A DNA stretch of 64,000 nucleotides. Origin: Cryptomeria japonica (lineage: Eukaryota; Streptophyta; Pinopsida; Cupressales; Cupressaceae). The stretch lies in contig NC_081410.1 in assembly GCF_030272615.1 (NCBI RefSeq), forward strand, positions 128,579,640 to 128,643,639. The letters run 5' to 3'. Position numbers and translations under genes: made by a program. Of the stretch, positions 23,066 to 35,625 are shown piece by piece. A model generated the notes under the pieces. It had not been told where the DNA came from. It worked only from the letters and a program-made list of their open reading frames with translations, and did no database searches. The first letter of the stretch is position 1. Every line of letters starts with the position of its first letter.

Positions 23066-24689
23066 TGTAGCATCATAAATTGTACGCACTTGCTAAAGCA
23101 GTACAATTTTACACCTCGTTTAGCACCCGCCTTGGCGCACTTTGCATTTGCATTGCATTTCCCCTTTAGCACTTAATTAATCAAATTAATTAGGTCTAAG
23201 GTTCTATTTCATCATCTTCTACATCATAAAGTTGGGCCCTTTCGTTAAAGTGTGCCCCTTTCATTTTATTCCTCCAATACATCACTCAATCAAAAACCCT
23301 AATTAAGTCATATTTAAAACTTGGGGGCTTGGTTTCGGGGGTCAAAACATCTCGAAATCACTTGTAACTTCGGGATTCTCTCTAAAATCATCATATCCGA
23401 CGGCCCTGAAAATTTGGTGAAAAGTTGTCGGGACCGTGGCGCCCGGAGTGCACATGGTCCCGGACATTTTTCCTGAAATTTTAGGAGCGCGATCCAATCA
23501 TAAAATAAAGCTTAACCCCAAGAAATTGGTGGGATATTCAATCTCTAGGTCTGCCAAAAGATGAAATTACGACCTAGGGTTTCATACATAAGAGCTCTCT
23601 TTCTTCATTTGAAGGGAGGGGGATCCGATTTTTGTTTTCAGGAACCTCATATGCAGCGAAAGAGCAGATCTTTGAAGACTTCAACAACATTCAACATCCT
23701 TCTATCAAGCACTTATCAAATTCATTTCATTCATTTAGGGCTTGGAAGACATTGAAGAACAATAGGAGATTACCGACTGAAGATTGGCTTGTACCCCTCC
23801 CTTGGGGGTTGGGTATGATTTCATGTTGTTTTCATGTCTTTGCATAAGCTTCAATTTATCCTTTATTCATGCTTTAGATCACTTTGCATCTTGATTTAGA
23901 GCATTTACATTATCATTTACAAGCAATTAGGGTTTACTTTCTAGGTTGCTCTAGTTTGCTTTCTTGCATTTTAGGACCTTGCACACACACTAGGTCTGTA
24001 CACACAATACATTTTACAATACAACTTGGCTATTCGTGGAGGTGGAAATCACCGAAGTGGGGATTTGACTAAGGCAAAACCCTATATAGCCGCCCATCCC
24101 CTTTTCAGATATAATTGCAGGTTTCGGGACTCGGACGACGCCGCAGGTGACAGATTCAGGAAGAGCAGGTCGAGACAGCACTCCACATCAAATTGCAGAA
24201 CAAAAGACCTGGACAGGGGCGCTGGGCACCCTAGTCCCTGGGACAAAGGCGCTGGGCGCCTTGGTCCTCCTAATAGACAGCATTTCCGACAGTTTTCCAG
24301 AGTTACAGACAGCAGTTTCAGGTGCAGAATCAGGACAGTGGCGCCCGCGCCCTCGTCCCGAACATTTTCAATCAGATTTTGACTCCGGGTACGCATCTGC
24401 ATTCTTATTTTGTCCTTGTGTTTTCAGCTTTCCATTGTTTAAGTTCAATTCTACAATCTTATTATTAGTCCATACTTGCATTTTGGGGTTAAGAATTGAA
24501 CTTGCATAATTTTACCTTTCAATTACAACAAAGGAATAGAAATCCTAATAGGTAGCTCGTGGCTCTCTCTTTTACCAAAAAGAAGTAGCCAATTGTGTGA
24601 TACCTCTAGGCTCTTTCATATTCCACAAGTGTGTGGTTGAAAGTGAGATTAGGGCATGCTTGATTAAGTCTCGCTTTTTCTCCTACACA
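23066..24689 (+). repeat. 3' LTR of element B
   Basis: 1624 bp, TGTAGCATCATAAATT...CTCCTACACA, about 97 percent identical by eye to 12017-13684. It lacks two short segments present in the 5' copy (near 13190 and 13310). TATA-like CTATATAG is at 24082-24089. A GGACC...GGTCC hairpin lies at about 23432-23461. Confidence 0.93.
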
Positions 24690-25391
24690 GGGATAATAGG
24701 ATTTTAATTCAATTTGGTTGTAATTTGGGGAAATCAAATAAATTAGATTTATTTAATTTAGGATAAACTATTTAATTAAATTTGAATTTAATTAAAAGTG
24801 GATAGAAGGGATTTAATTGAATAAAATGATTTATTCATTAAATGTCAAAAGAGGCCTAGTGAATTGAATTTAAATAAATTGAGTAATTTACTTAATTTAA
24901 ATAGAGGAATGTGGGTGATTTAATTAAATTGGATTTAATTAAATAGAGAAATGAACATAAAATATTTATTTAGGAATATGGTCATTTTTATACGTCTACA
25001 TTTTGCCCCTCTTTGAAGTGACGTGTGTGCACATGTTGATTCAAAGAAAATTTGTCGAATATACTGTCAAAATTTGATCGATATGATGTTAATATGAAAA
25101 ATTGATTTGATATTAAAAATCGATATGATGCCCCAGATTTGATGAATGATATTGATGATGCCCCAGATATGAAGAATTATTTTGATATGAAAAGTTGATA
25201 TGAGACTGATGTCAATATGAAATTGATGTCGATATATGATATGATAATGCCCCCTCGGGAGATCGTTTGTGCACACAAGGCATGAATGATCTCTCGTAAG
25301 AAGAAGAATGTTGTTTGAAAGATAGAAGAGTGGATAGTGATGGCATGCATGGGTTTGATAAAATTGATTAGATTAATTGGAATGAGATCAA

Positions 25392-25712
25392 GTCTGGTTT
25401 CAGGTATGACACCTCTTGTATAAGACATGGATGATTGGGCATCTGGTTTCAGGAATGATACCACCTATATAAGATATGGATGATTGAGCATCTAGTTTCA
25501 AGAATGATACTGCCTGTATAAGACATGGATGATAGAGTGTCTAGTTTCAGGAACAATATATCTTGTATACGACCGATCAAAACGCCTGGTTTCAGGAACA
25601 ATATATGTTGTATAAGAGCTGATCAAAACATCTGGTTTCAGGAACGATATATCCTGTATAAGAGCTGATCAAAACATCTGGTTTCAGGAAAGTTACATCC
25701 TGTATAAGACAT
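25392..25712. repeat. Tandem repeat with CTGGTTTCAGGAA core
   Basis: Six to seven degenerate units of about 45-55 bp, each with CTGGTTTCAGGAA, then GATATA or similar, then CCTGTATAAGA and a variable ATCAAAACAT or ATGGATGAT stretch. Located in the 3' UTR of X. Confidence 0.85.
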
Positions 25713-25812
25713 GATAGAAGATAGTTTGGAAGAATGATAGAAGATAGTTTGGAAGAATGATGAAGATAGTTTAGAAGAATGATAGAAGATAGTTTGGAAG
25801 AATGATGAAGAT
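25713..25812. repeat. Tandem repeat of ATAGAAGATAGTTTGGAAGA
   Basis: About four units of 21-29 bp, directly following the previous repeat block. Confidence 0.8.
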
Positions 25813-26903
25813 ATGAAAGTGAAGAAAGATTCCATGATGATGTGATAGATATGCATGCGAGGGATGCAATGATGAATGATGAATGATATTTTGAAAATGA
25901 GATGTATGATATGATATGCAACTAATTGTCAACTATTTTTTTTTTTTGAGCATCCTCATTCTGCATTTGTCATCCCTGTATAGCCACATGTTGTTTGCTT
26001 TCTGTGTATATATCATCATTGAGCATGGATTGATCTTTGGATATGTTGAAAATTTATACAAGCATAATGGTATAATTGAACCATAATGACCTGAGAAAAA
26101 TTTACATGATATTTGATTTTGCAAGATAGCACAAGCGTCAAGGTATAATTGAATGAGGATGACTAGAGTGCGAATTGCGTATAAACAGACAAGATTAAAT
26201 CATTTGTATGTGTGAAGTGGAATCATGCTTTCAGTGATATTCGATGTATCACGTCTCGAGGCAAGTATTCACACAATACAAATGATCGCCTCCTAGATAG
26301 AAGACTAAGAAAATATTGGAGTTTCTCCATGATCTCTAGCTTTGAAGCATTTAGTGAGAAAAGGTAGAGAATCCAATAATTTTAAAAAGTTCAAAATGCA
26401 AAAATAGTCAAGATTTTATGCGATAATGCAACATTTAGTACTTCAAAAATTCATCCATCCTTGGTATTTCTGTGATTCTTTGTTTTGTTTTGCGATGAAG
26501 TGTAGTTTTGGTTGTTTGGATGTAATGTTTCTGAGTTTTGTATATAGTTTTGATGTCTTGAATATGTTGCAAGTTTTGACGATTTATTGCCCCTAGTTGA
26601 GTGTTCCTCTTGACGTGAATATGTATAGTGATTTCCAAGCCATGGTGGAAGGTGGTAAGAGGATATATAGATGGACCAGGATAACGACTATGCTAAGTAT
26701 GTCCTGAATGGATTTTTGCTAAGTGTCGGGCGATGGCCAATAGTGTTTGATGGATATGGATAAAATGGTATGGATATAGATAGAGGAGTCGTCCTCTCAC
26801 AATAGTGCCTGTTACCAGGTTTTCACTAGTTGCTTTTATTGTACCTTATTATTTTCTTTTTTTGGATTTTTTTTTTTTTGGCTTTTTCCGTGTATTAGAC
26901 TAC

Positions 26904-28826
26904 TCAAGTGTAGTACTTCTTCAAATGGATGTTGTTAGTTGGTTCGTCGAGCACATCTCCTTCTGAAGTTGTTAGCTGATAGGCACCTAATCCATAGACT
27001 GATATGATGACATAGGGACCCAACCAGTTAGGTTCAAACTTCCCTTTCTTTTCTCGATCTTGCTGATTTCTTGGATTTTCTTTGAGGACTAGGTCACCAA
27101 CTTTGAAGTTGCAAGGGATGACCTTGTGATTATAGCTCCTGCACATACATTGCTGATATGCTTTGAGATGAGTGTATGCATGCTGACATCTTTCATCTAA
27201 CAGTTCCAGTTCGTGCAGTCGGTTAACTCGATACTCTTCATCTGGGATTAAACCTTTCAAAGAGACTTTGAGAGATGGGATTTCTACCTCCAGAGGTAAA
27301 ATGGCTTCTAATCCATATACCAATGAGTATGGTGTTGCTCCTATAGGTGTGCGGATGCTGGTTCTATATGCCCAAAGTGCTGGATTAAGTTGGACGTCCC
27401 AATCTTTGGCTGCATCATTCACTATTTTCTTTAGGATTTTTAGTATTGTCTTGTTAGATGCTTCTGCTTGACCATTTCCCTGTGGGTAGTATGGTGTAGA
27501 GAACCGATGTTGGATTTTGAACTTTTCACATAGTTTTTGTACATCTTAGTTTTTGAAAGGTCGTCCATTATCCGTGATGATTGAACTTGGAATACCATAT
27601 CTGCAGATCAGATAATTTAGGATAAAAGAGGCAATTTGTTTCCCAGTTACTGTGGTCATGGGAACTGCTTCTATCCATTTGGTAAAGTATTTTGTTGCAG
27701 TTATAATGAACTTGTGTCCATTGGAAGATGAAGGATGAATTTTGCCGACTAAGTCTAGTCCCCACTGACAAAAGGGCCAGGATGTTGTAAATGGATGTAG
27801 TTCCTATGCTGGTGCATGTATCAGATTACCATGGATCTGGCATTTAGGATACTTTTTTGCAAAGTGATAAGAGTCTTTATCCATTGTCGGCTAGTAATAT
27901 CCCATTCTCAGAAGCTTTTTAGCAAGAGTAGTACCACTTGAATGTGTTCCACAAATACCTTCGTGAAGCTCATGTAAAGCGGAGTTAGATTCTTTACGAT
28001 CAAGGCAAGAATGAAGAGTACCATCTAGACCTCGACGGTATAAAGTATCAGCAGTGAGGGTATAATGGGAGGCTTGTCGGATAAAATTACATTTCTGGTT
28101 ATGGGATTGGTCAATGGGTAAGATATTGTTCTTAAGGTAGTCGTATATTGGTCCATATAATGGAGAATCTGAACCAGTCAAGGCATAGATAACATGGGAT
28201 TCAGAGTGGTCATAGGCTGGGGAGAACAGTTGCTCTACCAGGAACTTGTAACGACCCTGTTGCTCTGGAATTTGTAATAGTGAAGCGATAGTAGCCATGG
28301 CATCGGCTGCTTTGTTGTTCAACCTTGGTATCTTCTCGAAGGTGATGTGCACAAAATACTGTTTGAAGTCATCCACCATTCATCTGTAGGGTAACAACTT
28401 GTCATCCTTTGTTTGATAGTCATTGTTGATCTGATTGACGACTAGTTGTGAATCTCCATAGACTTTTAACTCCGTGATTTTCCATTCTACGGCCATTTTG
28501 ATGCCTATAACCAATGCCTCATATTCAACCACATTATTTGTGCAGGGGAACATAAGCCTATATGATCTTGGTATAGTGTGTCCTTTTGGAGTGATCAAAA
28601 TAATACCAGCACCTAAACCGTGTTAGGTGTAGGATCCATCAAAGTATAGAGTCCATTGTTTGGTAGAAAGAGCAAGAACGTCCCTGTCCGGAAATTTAAT
28701 TGCCATAGTTTGTTTTCCTAGTAGTGGTGCTTCAACTAGTTGATCTGCAATTGCTTGTCCTTTGATGGCTCTTCTTTCTGTGTATTGGATGTCGAATTCA
28801 CTGAGAATCATGACCCATTTAGCCAA
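26904..28826 (-). pseudogene. RNase H and integrase part of the element X gag-pol frame
   Basis: It continues in the same frame as the RT. RNase H has LYFDGSYT, YEALVIGIKMAV and YGDSQLVVNQ. Integrase has a degraded HHCC finger in which one cysteine has become tyrosine (KKYPKCQ where KCPKCQ is expected). The catalytic core follows, with GLDLVGKI, DNGRPF and QAEASNK; aspartate and glutamate are exactly 36 codons apart, as in D,D35E enzymes. The C-terminal part has GKFEPNWLGPYVI and ends KKYYT at the natural stop 26904-26906. Internal stops lie at 28623-28625, 28380-28382, 27891-27893, 27804-27806 and 27546-27548. No frameshift is present. Confidence 0.9.
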
Positions 28827-31127
28827 TCATCCAGTAAGAGCTTCTTTGTTGAGTAGATATTTGAGAGGATCAATTTTTGCTACTAGCTTAATGGTGTGTG
28901 CTAGCATATAATGTCGGAACTTCTGAGATTCGAAGACCACTGTTAGGCAAGCCTTTTCAATGAATGTATAGTTGAGTTCATAGCCATTCAATGTCCTACT
29001 AATGTAGTAGATGGCTCGTTCCTTTCCTTGTTGATCTTCTTGTGCCAATAGTGCCCCCAGCGATATATCTGTTGTTGAGATATATAGGATAAGTGGCTTT
29101 CCTGTGACTGGTGGTACTAGAACTGGTGGATTCATCAGGTACTGTTTGATTTTATAAAAAGATTTTGCACACTTGGTCTCCCATCTGAATGGTACATTTT
29201 TGTGTAGTAAAAGATTGAATGGTAGACTTTTATCAGCTAGTTGAGCGATGAATCGCCTGATTGATTGGAGCCATCCTTGTAGAGATCTGAGTTGACTGAT
29301 ATTCTTTGGTGGTGGCATCTCCATAATGGCTTGGACCTTTGCTGGATCTACTTCAATACCTTTAGCTGAGACTATGTAGCCTAGTAACTTGCCTGATGTA
29401 ACCCCGAAGACACATTTCTTAGGGTTGAGCCTGACTTGGAATTTCTCCAATCGATCAAAGATTTTTGTGAGGATGTTGAGATGTTCCACTCTAGTGAAGG
29501 ATTTAGCTAGTAAATCATCCATGTAATCTTCCATAAATGTGTGCATAATGTCATGAAAGATTGTCATCATTGCTCTTTGATAAGTAGCCCCTATATTTTT
29601 TAAACCAAAAGGCATAACATTCCAACAGTACGTTCCCCAAGGACAAGTGAACACGGTTTTATCTTGATCTTCAAGGGCTATTTTGATTTGATTATAGCCT
29701 GAGAAACCATCCATTAGTGAGAGCATTGCATGGCCCACTGTAAGGTCTACAATTATGTCGATACTGGGTAGAGGAAAGTCATCTTTTGGACAAGCTTTGT
29801 TGACATCTTGAAAATCAGTGCAGATTCTAATACTACCGTTTGGTTTTGATACCGGTACTATATTGGAAATCCATTCTGCATAGTCAATGGGTCGGATGAA
29901 TCCGACATCTAATAGTTTCTTCAGTTCAGCTTTGACCATGAGTACCACCTGTGGATTCATCTTTTGTAGCTTTTGTTTGACTGGTTTAACTCCTAGAGAG
30001 ATGGACAAGTGATGCATGATTAAGTGTGGATCTACTCTGGGCATATCAGCATATGACCAAGCAAAGTTAATTTGCTATTCTTTAAAGAAAATGATAAATG
30101 TTGATCTTTCCTCCTCTGTCAGAGATTCTGCAAGGTGTATGTTTTTGACTGCTTCTGTAGTACCAATGTTGATTGATTGAGTGGGCTCAATCAATATGGG
30201 TGATTGCTCATGAAAGTGCTCAGGAAGAGTGTCAAGTCTCCCATCTTTAGGTGCCTTAAAAAGGTTTTCACCCTCAGATGCATCCTTTATTTTTACTTGT
30301 TTGTGATCTAGAGCTGCCATTGAGTAGTTTTCAGCACCAGATCCTTTACTTGGTTCATTTTTGCAACTGAGAGACTTGGCACTCTCTGATTGGCAGACAT
30401 CGTCACTTTGTTCACTGGTAGAGCCTGTTTCTAGGTTAACGATACATAGGTAGTGGATAATAGATTCATCATCTGGGAAAATTGGTATATCATGGATTTC
30501 AGGTTCATCCCAGTCTATGAGGTCAGGAAAGACAAGTGGTAAGGAATCATTGGGTGGATCAAGTTCTGCTACTGTAAGTGTCAAGACAGAGGTTTCATCA
30601 TGATTGTTCTTGGTTTTAAATAAGTCCAGGATTTCGTCGAGGTCTTCAATGGTATTATCTTCTATATAGACTTGTTCATAATGTTTATGTTCGCTTTCCT
30701 TAGCGTCATAGATGTTCTGTGGTCCAAATTCAAGAGGTCTATCTTCTGCGTTATGCTCTTCCTGAGAAAGGGGTATGGTGCCAATGTTATTAGGGATATC
30801 TGTAGTAGCATTTGAGCAGGTACCCCACTCATATTCATTGGAATCAGTTTCAGAGGCATCATCCCAGATTCTATCAGTGTTGTAAACTGGTATGTTGTAT
30901 GGTGAAAACAAATCTTTGATAATGGATACCATTTTGATAGTTTTTGTTGATTCGGTGTCAGATCCTGCTTCTACTTTCTGTATTTGTTCATAGACTGTGC
31001 CTCCTTGGGGAGAAATAACGATATCCTGAGATGATTTTATTTGTTCTTGAAATAGTGGATTTTGAATATGAGCTACTGCTACAGATATGGCCTTCTTATG
31101 GCTTAGAAGCTTTTGTTGATGTAACTT
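28827..31127 (-). pseudogene. Linker and reverse transcriptase part of the element X gag-pol frame
   Basis: An acidic linker of about 350 codons precedes the RT, which starts near 30070 with FAWSYADMPRVDP. RT blocks are CTDFQDVNKACPKDDFPLP, SLMDGFSGYNQI, FGLKNIGATYQRAM and the catalytic YMDD at 29514-29525; the second residue is methionine where B has valine. An RNase H connection region follows, ending NKEALTG. Stops in frame lie at 31128-31130, 30075-30077 and 28827-28829. Sequence continues in the same frame across each, with the expected family residues on both sides. Confidence 0.9.
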
Positions 31128-34100
31128 CTATTCTTGACGTTCCCGTGCCTTGTGGATTGTTTCTGCTAACTCAAATAGTGCTTCCTGCCAAGATTCTTCT
31201 TTGTGTTTCTTCTTTACTTTCCATTGAGGTTTTGCAGTTATGCGTGGCAGCTTTCTTAATAGGAAAGTGAGCTTACAACCCAATCCTGTTTTGTCTCTAC
31301 TGGGCTGTGAAGGAAGATCTATGGGTTCAGTGACTCCTTCTTTGCGTTTCCCAATAGGTCCCTTACCGTCATATCCCATTTGCTGCATGATTAAGTATCC
31401 TTTTCCATATAGGTGTGTTGGTAGAACAATGTCCACAGTAGCTGCTCTGTTATCTTCTTCCTCATCTTTGTATAACCAGCTAAGAATATCTTTATCTTTT
31501 GTTTCATGTGCTAGAGTGCCCAATTGGATGAAGGTACCATCAAATTTGGTGATGGGTTGAGTTACCAGATGTGTTGATGTAGTAGGCAATCCATGAGATC
31601 TGGGTGATGTTGGTAATTTAGCCAAACATAGGGGCTCCAAAGAGTACTCTCCCATACATTGGTCTTTGATTTGCATTTGCTGCTTGAAATCCCTAGATGA
31701 TGAGTTGGGCTTTGCTATTTGTAGATCCAATGTTGAAGATCGCTGCTTTTCTCTATTATGAGGAACTAAATTGTCCTGGGCTGCCCCCATTGCGCTGCAA
31801 TGTTGAAATGGATTGTGATCAGCGGATATGGATATTTCTTGTCCTTCATAAGGAAATTTGACACACTGGTGATACGTAGAAGGCACTGCTTGCATTTCAT
31901 GTATCCAGGGTCGCCCTAACAAAATATTGTAGGTGAGATCTATGTCTAAGACCTGACACATAGTATCCTTTTGCACTGGTCCCACTTGAATGGGTAACAT
32001 CACGGTTCCTTTAGAGGACCTTTCCTCATCATCATATGCCTTTATGGTAATCTTCTTATGGGGATCAATAGACTCTTTTGAGAAGCCTAATGCACAGATA
32101 AGCTTTAAAGTACATATATTAAGTCTAGCTCCTCCATCTATTAAGACTCTTTTTACTCGGTGTTTGTAAACAATGACTTCGATATGGAGAGAAGTGTTAT
32201 GTGGATGACTCAAGGAAGCATTGTCATGCTCTGAGAAGGTGGGGTTATGAGGTCCTGTCATATGGGCGACCATGGCTTGAAATCTGTCCGTATCCAGATT
32301 TTGAGGTACATTGGTTTCCAATAGCGCTTGTTCCAATATGTCTTTGTGTTTCAGTGATAGTTTCAGCAATTCTAGTATAGATATCTGAGTTGGTGTTTTG
32401 CGTAGTTGGCTAACCAAGTCATATTGGATCTTTGGTGTAGTAGTTATAGGCGCAGTATGTCCTTTTAAGACATATTTCTGAGTTCGGGTTGTCACATTGA
32501 TAGATTCATGATCACGCTGATCTTGGATGGTGATGACATTTACTTGATGATCTTCAACTGATATATGATTTATGGTGTTGTTATAGATATGGTTGATACG
32601 AGCTCCGCGGGTATCGTTCGAGGTTGAAGCTCCATCTTTGTTGTAATTTGGAAGAGGATTTTTAAAGGCTCCATGATCACCATTTGTTTTGAGACCATCT
32701 ACCGTTAAGTCACCTCGATCAATCATGTCTTGCACAATGTTTTTCAATCTCATGCAATCGTTCGTTTGATGACCCTTGTTACGATAGAAATCACAATAGT
32801 GTGAATCATTCCACCAAGGTGGTTTGATTTGGGGTTCATAGTTGCTAATTGCAGGCAAGGAGAGAATTTTGTTTGCCAGAAGTTCTCTGAATGCTGATTC
32901 CAGTGATTGCCCCAGTGGTGTGAAGACACGCTTTTGGAAATTGTTCATGTTGTCGCGTGAATTGTTGTTAGGTCTTGGATTTGTGTTTTTGTTTTGAGTA
33001 TCGTTGATGTTGTTTGTGTTGAGTTGTCCTTGATTGGTGTTTGGTGCATATGTGTTAGCATTTGGATTAGCACATTTAGGATTTTTCATAGCTTGAGGAT
33101 TTCCAGATAATGCAAGCACTGGTTGCTTAGATTTGGGATCATTCGTTTCATTGTTGCCTTCATTTTTGTTTCGAGTCCAGAATCGAGATTTGTCCAAGTT
33201 GTTGTTCTGGTTGTTGTAATTTGATGAGTTTGTTCCTTCCTTGAAGAATTTGAGCGTTCCCTTTTTGACACATGCTTCCTCGACTTGAATGTCGTTTTCA
33301 ATCAATTTAGTGAAAGATGGTATGCATTGGAGTTTTAGCCTGTAACTCATTTCACCATTCAAGTTGTTGATGAAGATTTCCATTTTCTCCTTTTCAGGAA
33401 TATCTCGAGGATATCGTGATACCATACGCCGCCAGCGTTGAAGGAATATCATGAATGTTTCGTTGTTCTTTTGTTTGGTATTGTAGACGTCTAGCATGGT
33501 TAGGGCGTGTTGGATGTTATAGGAGTATTGTGTTATGAACTTGTTAACCAATTCATCAAACGATCTGACAGGTGGTGTAATCTTGGATAACTATTCCATT
33601 GTTTGCCCTCCCAAGCTTCTTGGGAATAACCTCATCAGATAGGTGTCGTCATGAGAAAACTCAAGACTCATGGTACAGAATTCTCTGACATGATCACGGG
33701 GATCACTTTTTCCATCGTATTTGTCAAATTTAGGCACGTCTGAGTTTGGAGGAAAAGGGATCATGTGTAATCTCCTATCAAAAGGATAAGGACAGATTTT
33801 GGTTAAAGAGTACTGTACTGTTGTCCCTTGTTGTATGTCCTACATTTGCCTTTGTAACATTTACATTTGTTGAGTAAGGGTAGCCAAAGGTACGCTGTTT
33901 TGCCAAGGGAATAGTTCTTCCCTTGCATTGATCCTAGGTTGAAACGGTGTTTGGAATGGTATGTTTTGCTCGGGAAGGTATTGTCTCGGTGTATGTTGTT
34001 CTGATATGCTTTGATCTGGGATGTTTTGCATTGGTGTATGTTGTTCTGGTATGTTATGATCCGGGATGTTTTGTTTAGGGTCGTGGATTTCCCTTTCTCG

Positions 34101-34343
34101 CTGTCGTTCTTGATATTCGTAATGTTGAGGGTGTGTCCTAAACACATCTGCGTCAAGGTTTTCAAGGAGTTTTACTCCTTTACTTGTGAGCATGAGCAAA
34201 TATTTTTCTTTGTCGTTTTCCATGAGCCTTTCTACAAGCTTTTGGAATGAAGTGTTTTCCTGACATTCCTGAAAAAGCGCTTCAGAAATTTCAGTATCTT
34301 CTAGGTGTGGACCCTCAAAAGGATTTGACAACCGTCGATTCAT
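31128..34343 (-). pseudogene. gag-protease part of the element X gag-pol frame
   Basis: The ATG at 34343 opens a frame with a helical N-terminal part and then a degenerate repeat of about 15-17 residues (QNIPDHNIPEQHTPM, QNIPDQSISEQHTPR) at about 33955-34085. The gag core holds KYDGKSDPRDHVREF and TMLDVYNTKQKNNETF. The knuckle CDFYRNKGHQTNDC (about 32755-32800) has tyrosine where the related A element has histidine. Protease has LIDGGARLNIC and LLGRPWIHEMQAVPS. A G-patch-like domain (YGKGYLIMQQMGYDGKG) follows near 31330-31440. Stops lie at 33861-33863, 33840-33842, 33591-33593 and at the end 31128-31130. All lie in one frame that runs into RT. Confidence 0.9.
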
Positions 34344-35244
34344 ACTAGACTCTGCGTGTGTCTCACTCTGTTAGTTTTGTTGAGAGCGAGTAACAGGCAT
34401 TTTAGTAGAAACTTTCAGTGATGAAGGGGACAAAATCCTCTTCAATGTGTTTCTTGGGGGTGGGTGGTTCTGGTCGAGGTGTGTTATAAGTGATACACTC
34501 GTCCGACAAGAATGTCAGATTGATCTTTCCTCCGCGGTTTATGATTTGATTAAAAGCGGACTTTTGACAATATGCCCTTGTTTTTAAAGGCTTTTTGTCA
34601 AATTTGTTGGATATAACGTTTGACGTGATGAAGAAATATTCGATGAGATTTGAAGAGTTGATGATTGATGTATAAAAACTTATTTCTCTTGATGAATTTG
34701 GAAAAACTAGGTTGTTGTTTCTTCAACGTGATGTTACGATAAAGGTTCTTTCTTCTCAGAATATGGGGATTAGTCATGCATGAGTGATCAATGGTTTCCT
34801 TTGATTTGTTTGGATTCAGTTGATCTTGTTTTGAAAATTTCAAGCCTTACTCTATCAAAATGAAGGTTTAGATGCCCCTTCACGACAAAGTGCGCCAAAT
34901 GATATGGATAAAAGTCTTTTGATATGGAGACCTGATTTGACAACCTGAAATTGTTAAACGAGTGTTTTTGAGATGAAATCCGTAAGATGGTAAAGGATTC
35001 TGTTGATACTTATGATGAGGTTTCCGGATTATGATAAGATAGATATGTTTTACTGTGCGATCAATTTCGGATTTTTACAACGTTTGTTTTGACACAAACT
35101 TAGCTTAAGAAATAACTTTTAAAGTTTTGTTTTTGCTACTCCACTTTGATGAAAAATGTTGTTGATGAAAAGAGGCTTTTGAAAATGTTTTCAAAAATTT
35201 TAAAATTCTTCACTGTTTTGCCCCCTGTCTATATGTTTTTGGTC

Positions 35245-35625
35245 ATGTGCTAAAACAGGGACGAAATGCGCTACCAAAATTACTCCATGCGCTAAAAGAA
35301 TGACCACACGTGCTAGGCTGCCCCTAGACACGCGCTAAAAATTTTGACTGTTCAAAATTTATTTTATGCCTGTTTGAAAAGTTATGCGCTAATATGGGTC
35401 TGAGACGCGCTAACTGTTAAACTTGATGTGCTAATATTTGGTTTCTACGCGCTAAGCTGATGCTTCAATGCGCTACACTGTTTCTCTGATGCGCTAAGTG
35501 TTTTAACACTATTTTGGTCTTGGGATAAAACGCGACTGTTTGGAACAGATGCGCTAACTGGATGGTTTGATGTGCTGACAGAAATACCCTACGCGCTAAG
35601 GAGTTGTCCCCACGCGCTAATCTGC
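35245..35625. repeat. First block of GCGCTA words in the leader of X
   Basis: Eleven exact GCGCTA words, mostly ATGCGCTAA or ACGCGCTAA, plus several GTGCTA variants, spaced about 20-45 bases with unrelated spacers. Confidence 0.82.

Larger units (their letters stand above)
12017..24689 (+). mobile_element. Element B: Ty3/gypsy retrotransposon with pol but no recognisable gag, carrying an antisense PMD gene
   Basis: The TSD GGGAT is at 12012-12016 and 24690-24694, next to LTRs TGTAGC...CTACACA. The layout is 5' LTR 12017-13684, PBS-like site 13685-13705, a protein with protease and G-patch regions, RT-RNase H-integrase to 19403, an antisense PMD gene 20000-22506, a hairpin, a polypurine tract and the 3' LTR 23066-24689. 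Between LTR and protease there is only a 176-bp leader and about 1 kb of novel coding sequence. I see no gag core and no zinc knuckle there. By eye the LTRs differ at about 50 of about 1620 aligned bases plus two indels of 32 and 12 bases. Confidence 0.93.
10941..25000 (-). repeat. 3' LTR of element X, split by element B
   Basis: The LTR halves are 10941-12016 and 24695-25000. Joined, they align end to end with the 5' LTR at 37483-38843. The break falls in GGAGGGATAATAGG, which is intact at 38531 in the other LTR, and the GGGAT of that site is duplicated around element B. The TATA-like block is at 11463-11472. A short tandem expansion at 11658-11690 is unique to this copy. Confidence 0.92.
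25001..26903 (-). other. 3' untranslated region of element X
   Basis: It lies between the integrase stop and the 3' LTR. The first bases next to the LTR (25001-25017) read TCAAAGAGGGGCAAAA on the minus strand, the expected polypurine tract. No gene is seen. It contains two tandem-repeat blocks, annotated separately, and a zone of GATATGATG-like words at 25075-25240. Confidence 0.75.

Noticed and set aside
34877-34899. TTTGGCGCACTTTG on the minus strand as a PBS, making 34900-37477 an LTR
   Set aside because: A TSD-supported LTR pair with its own PBS (37462-37478) and polypurine tract (25001-25017) explains element X fully; the same order of leader and LTR is seen in element A. No second copy of 34900-37477 exists at the 3' end.
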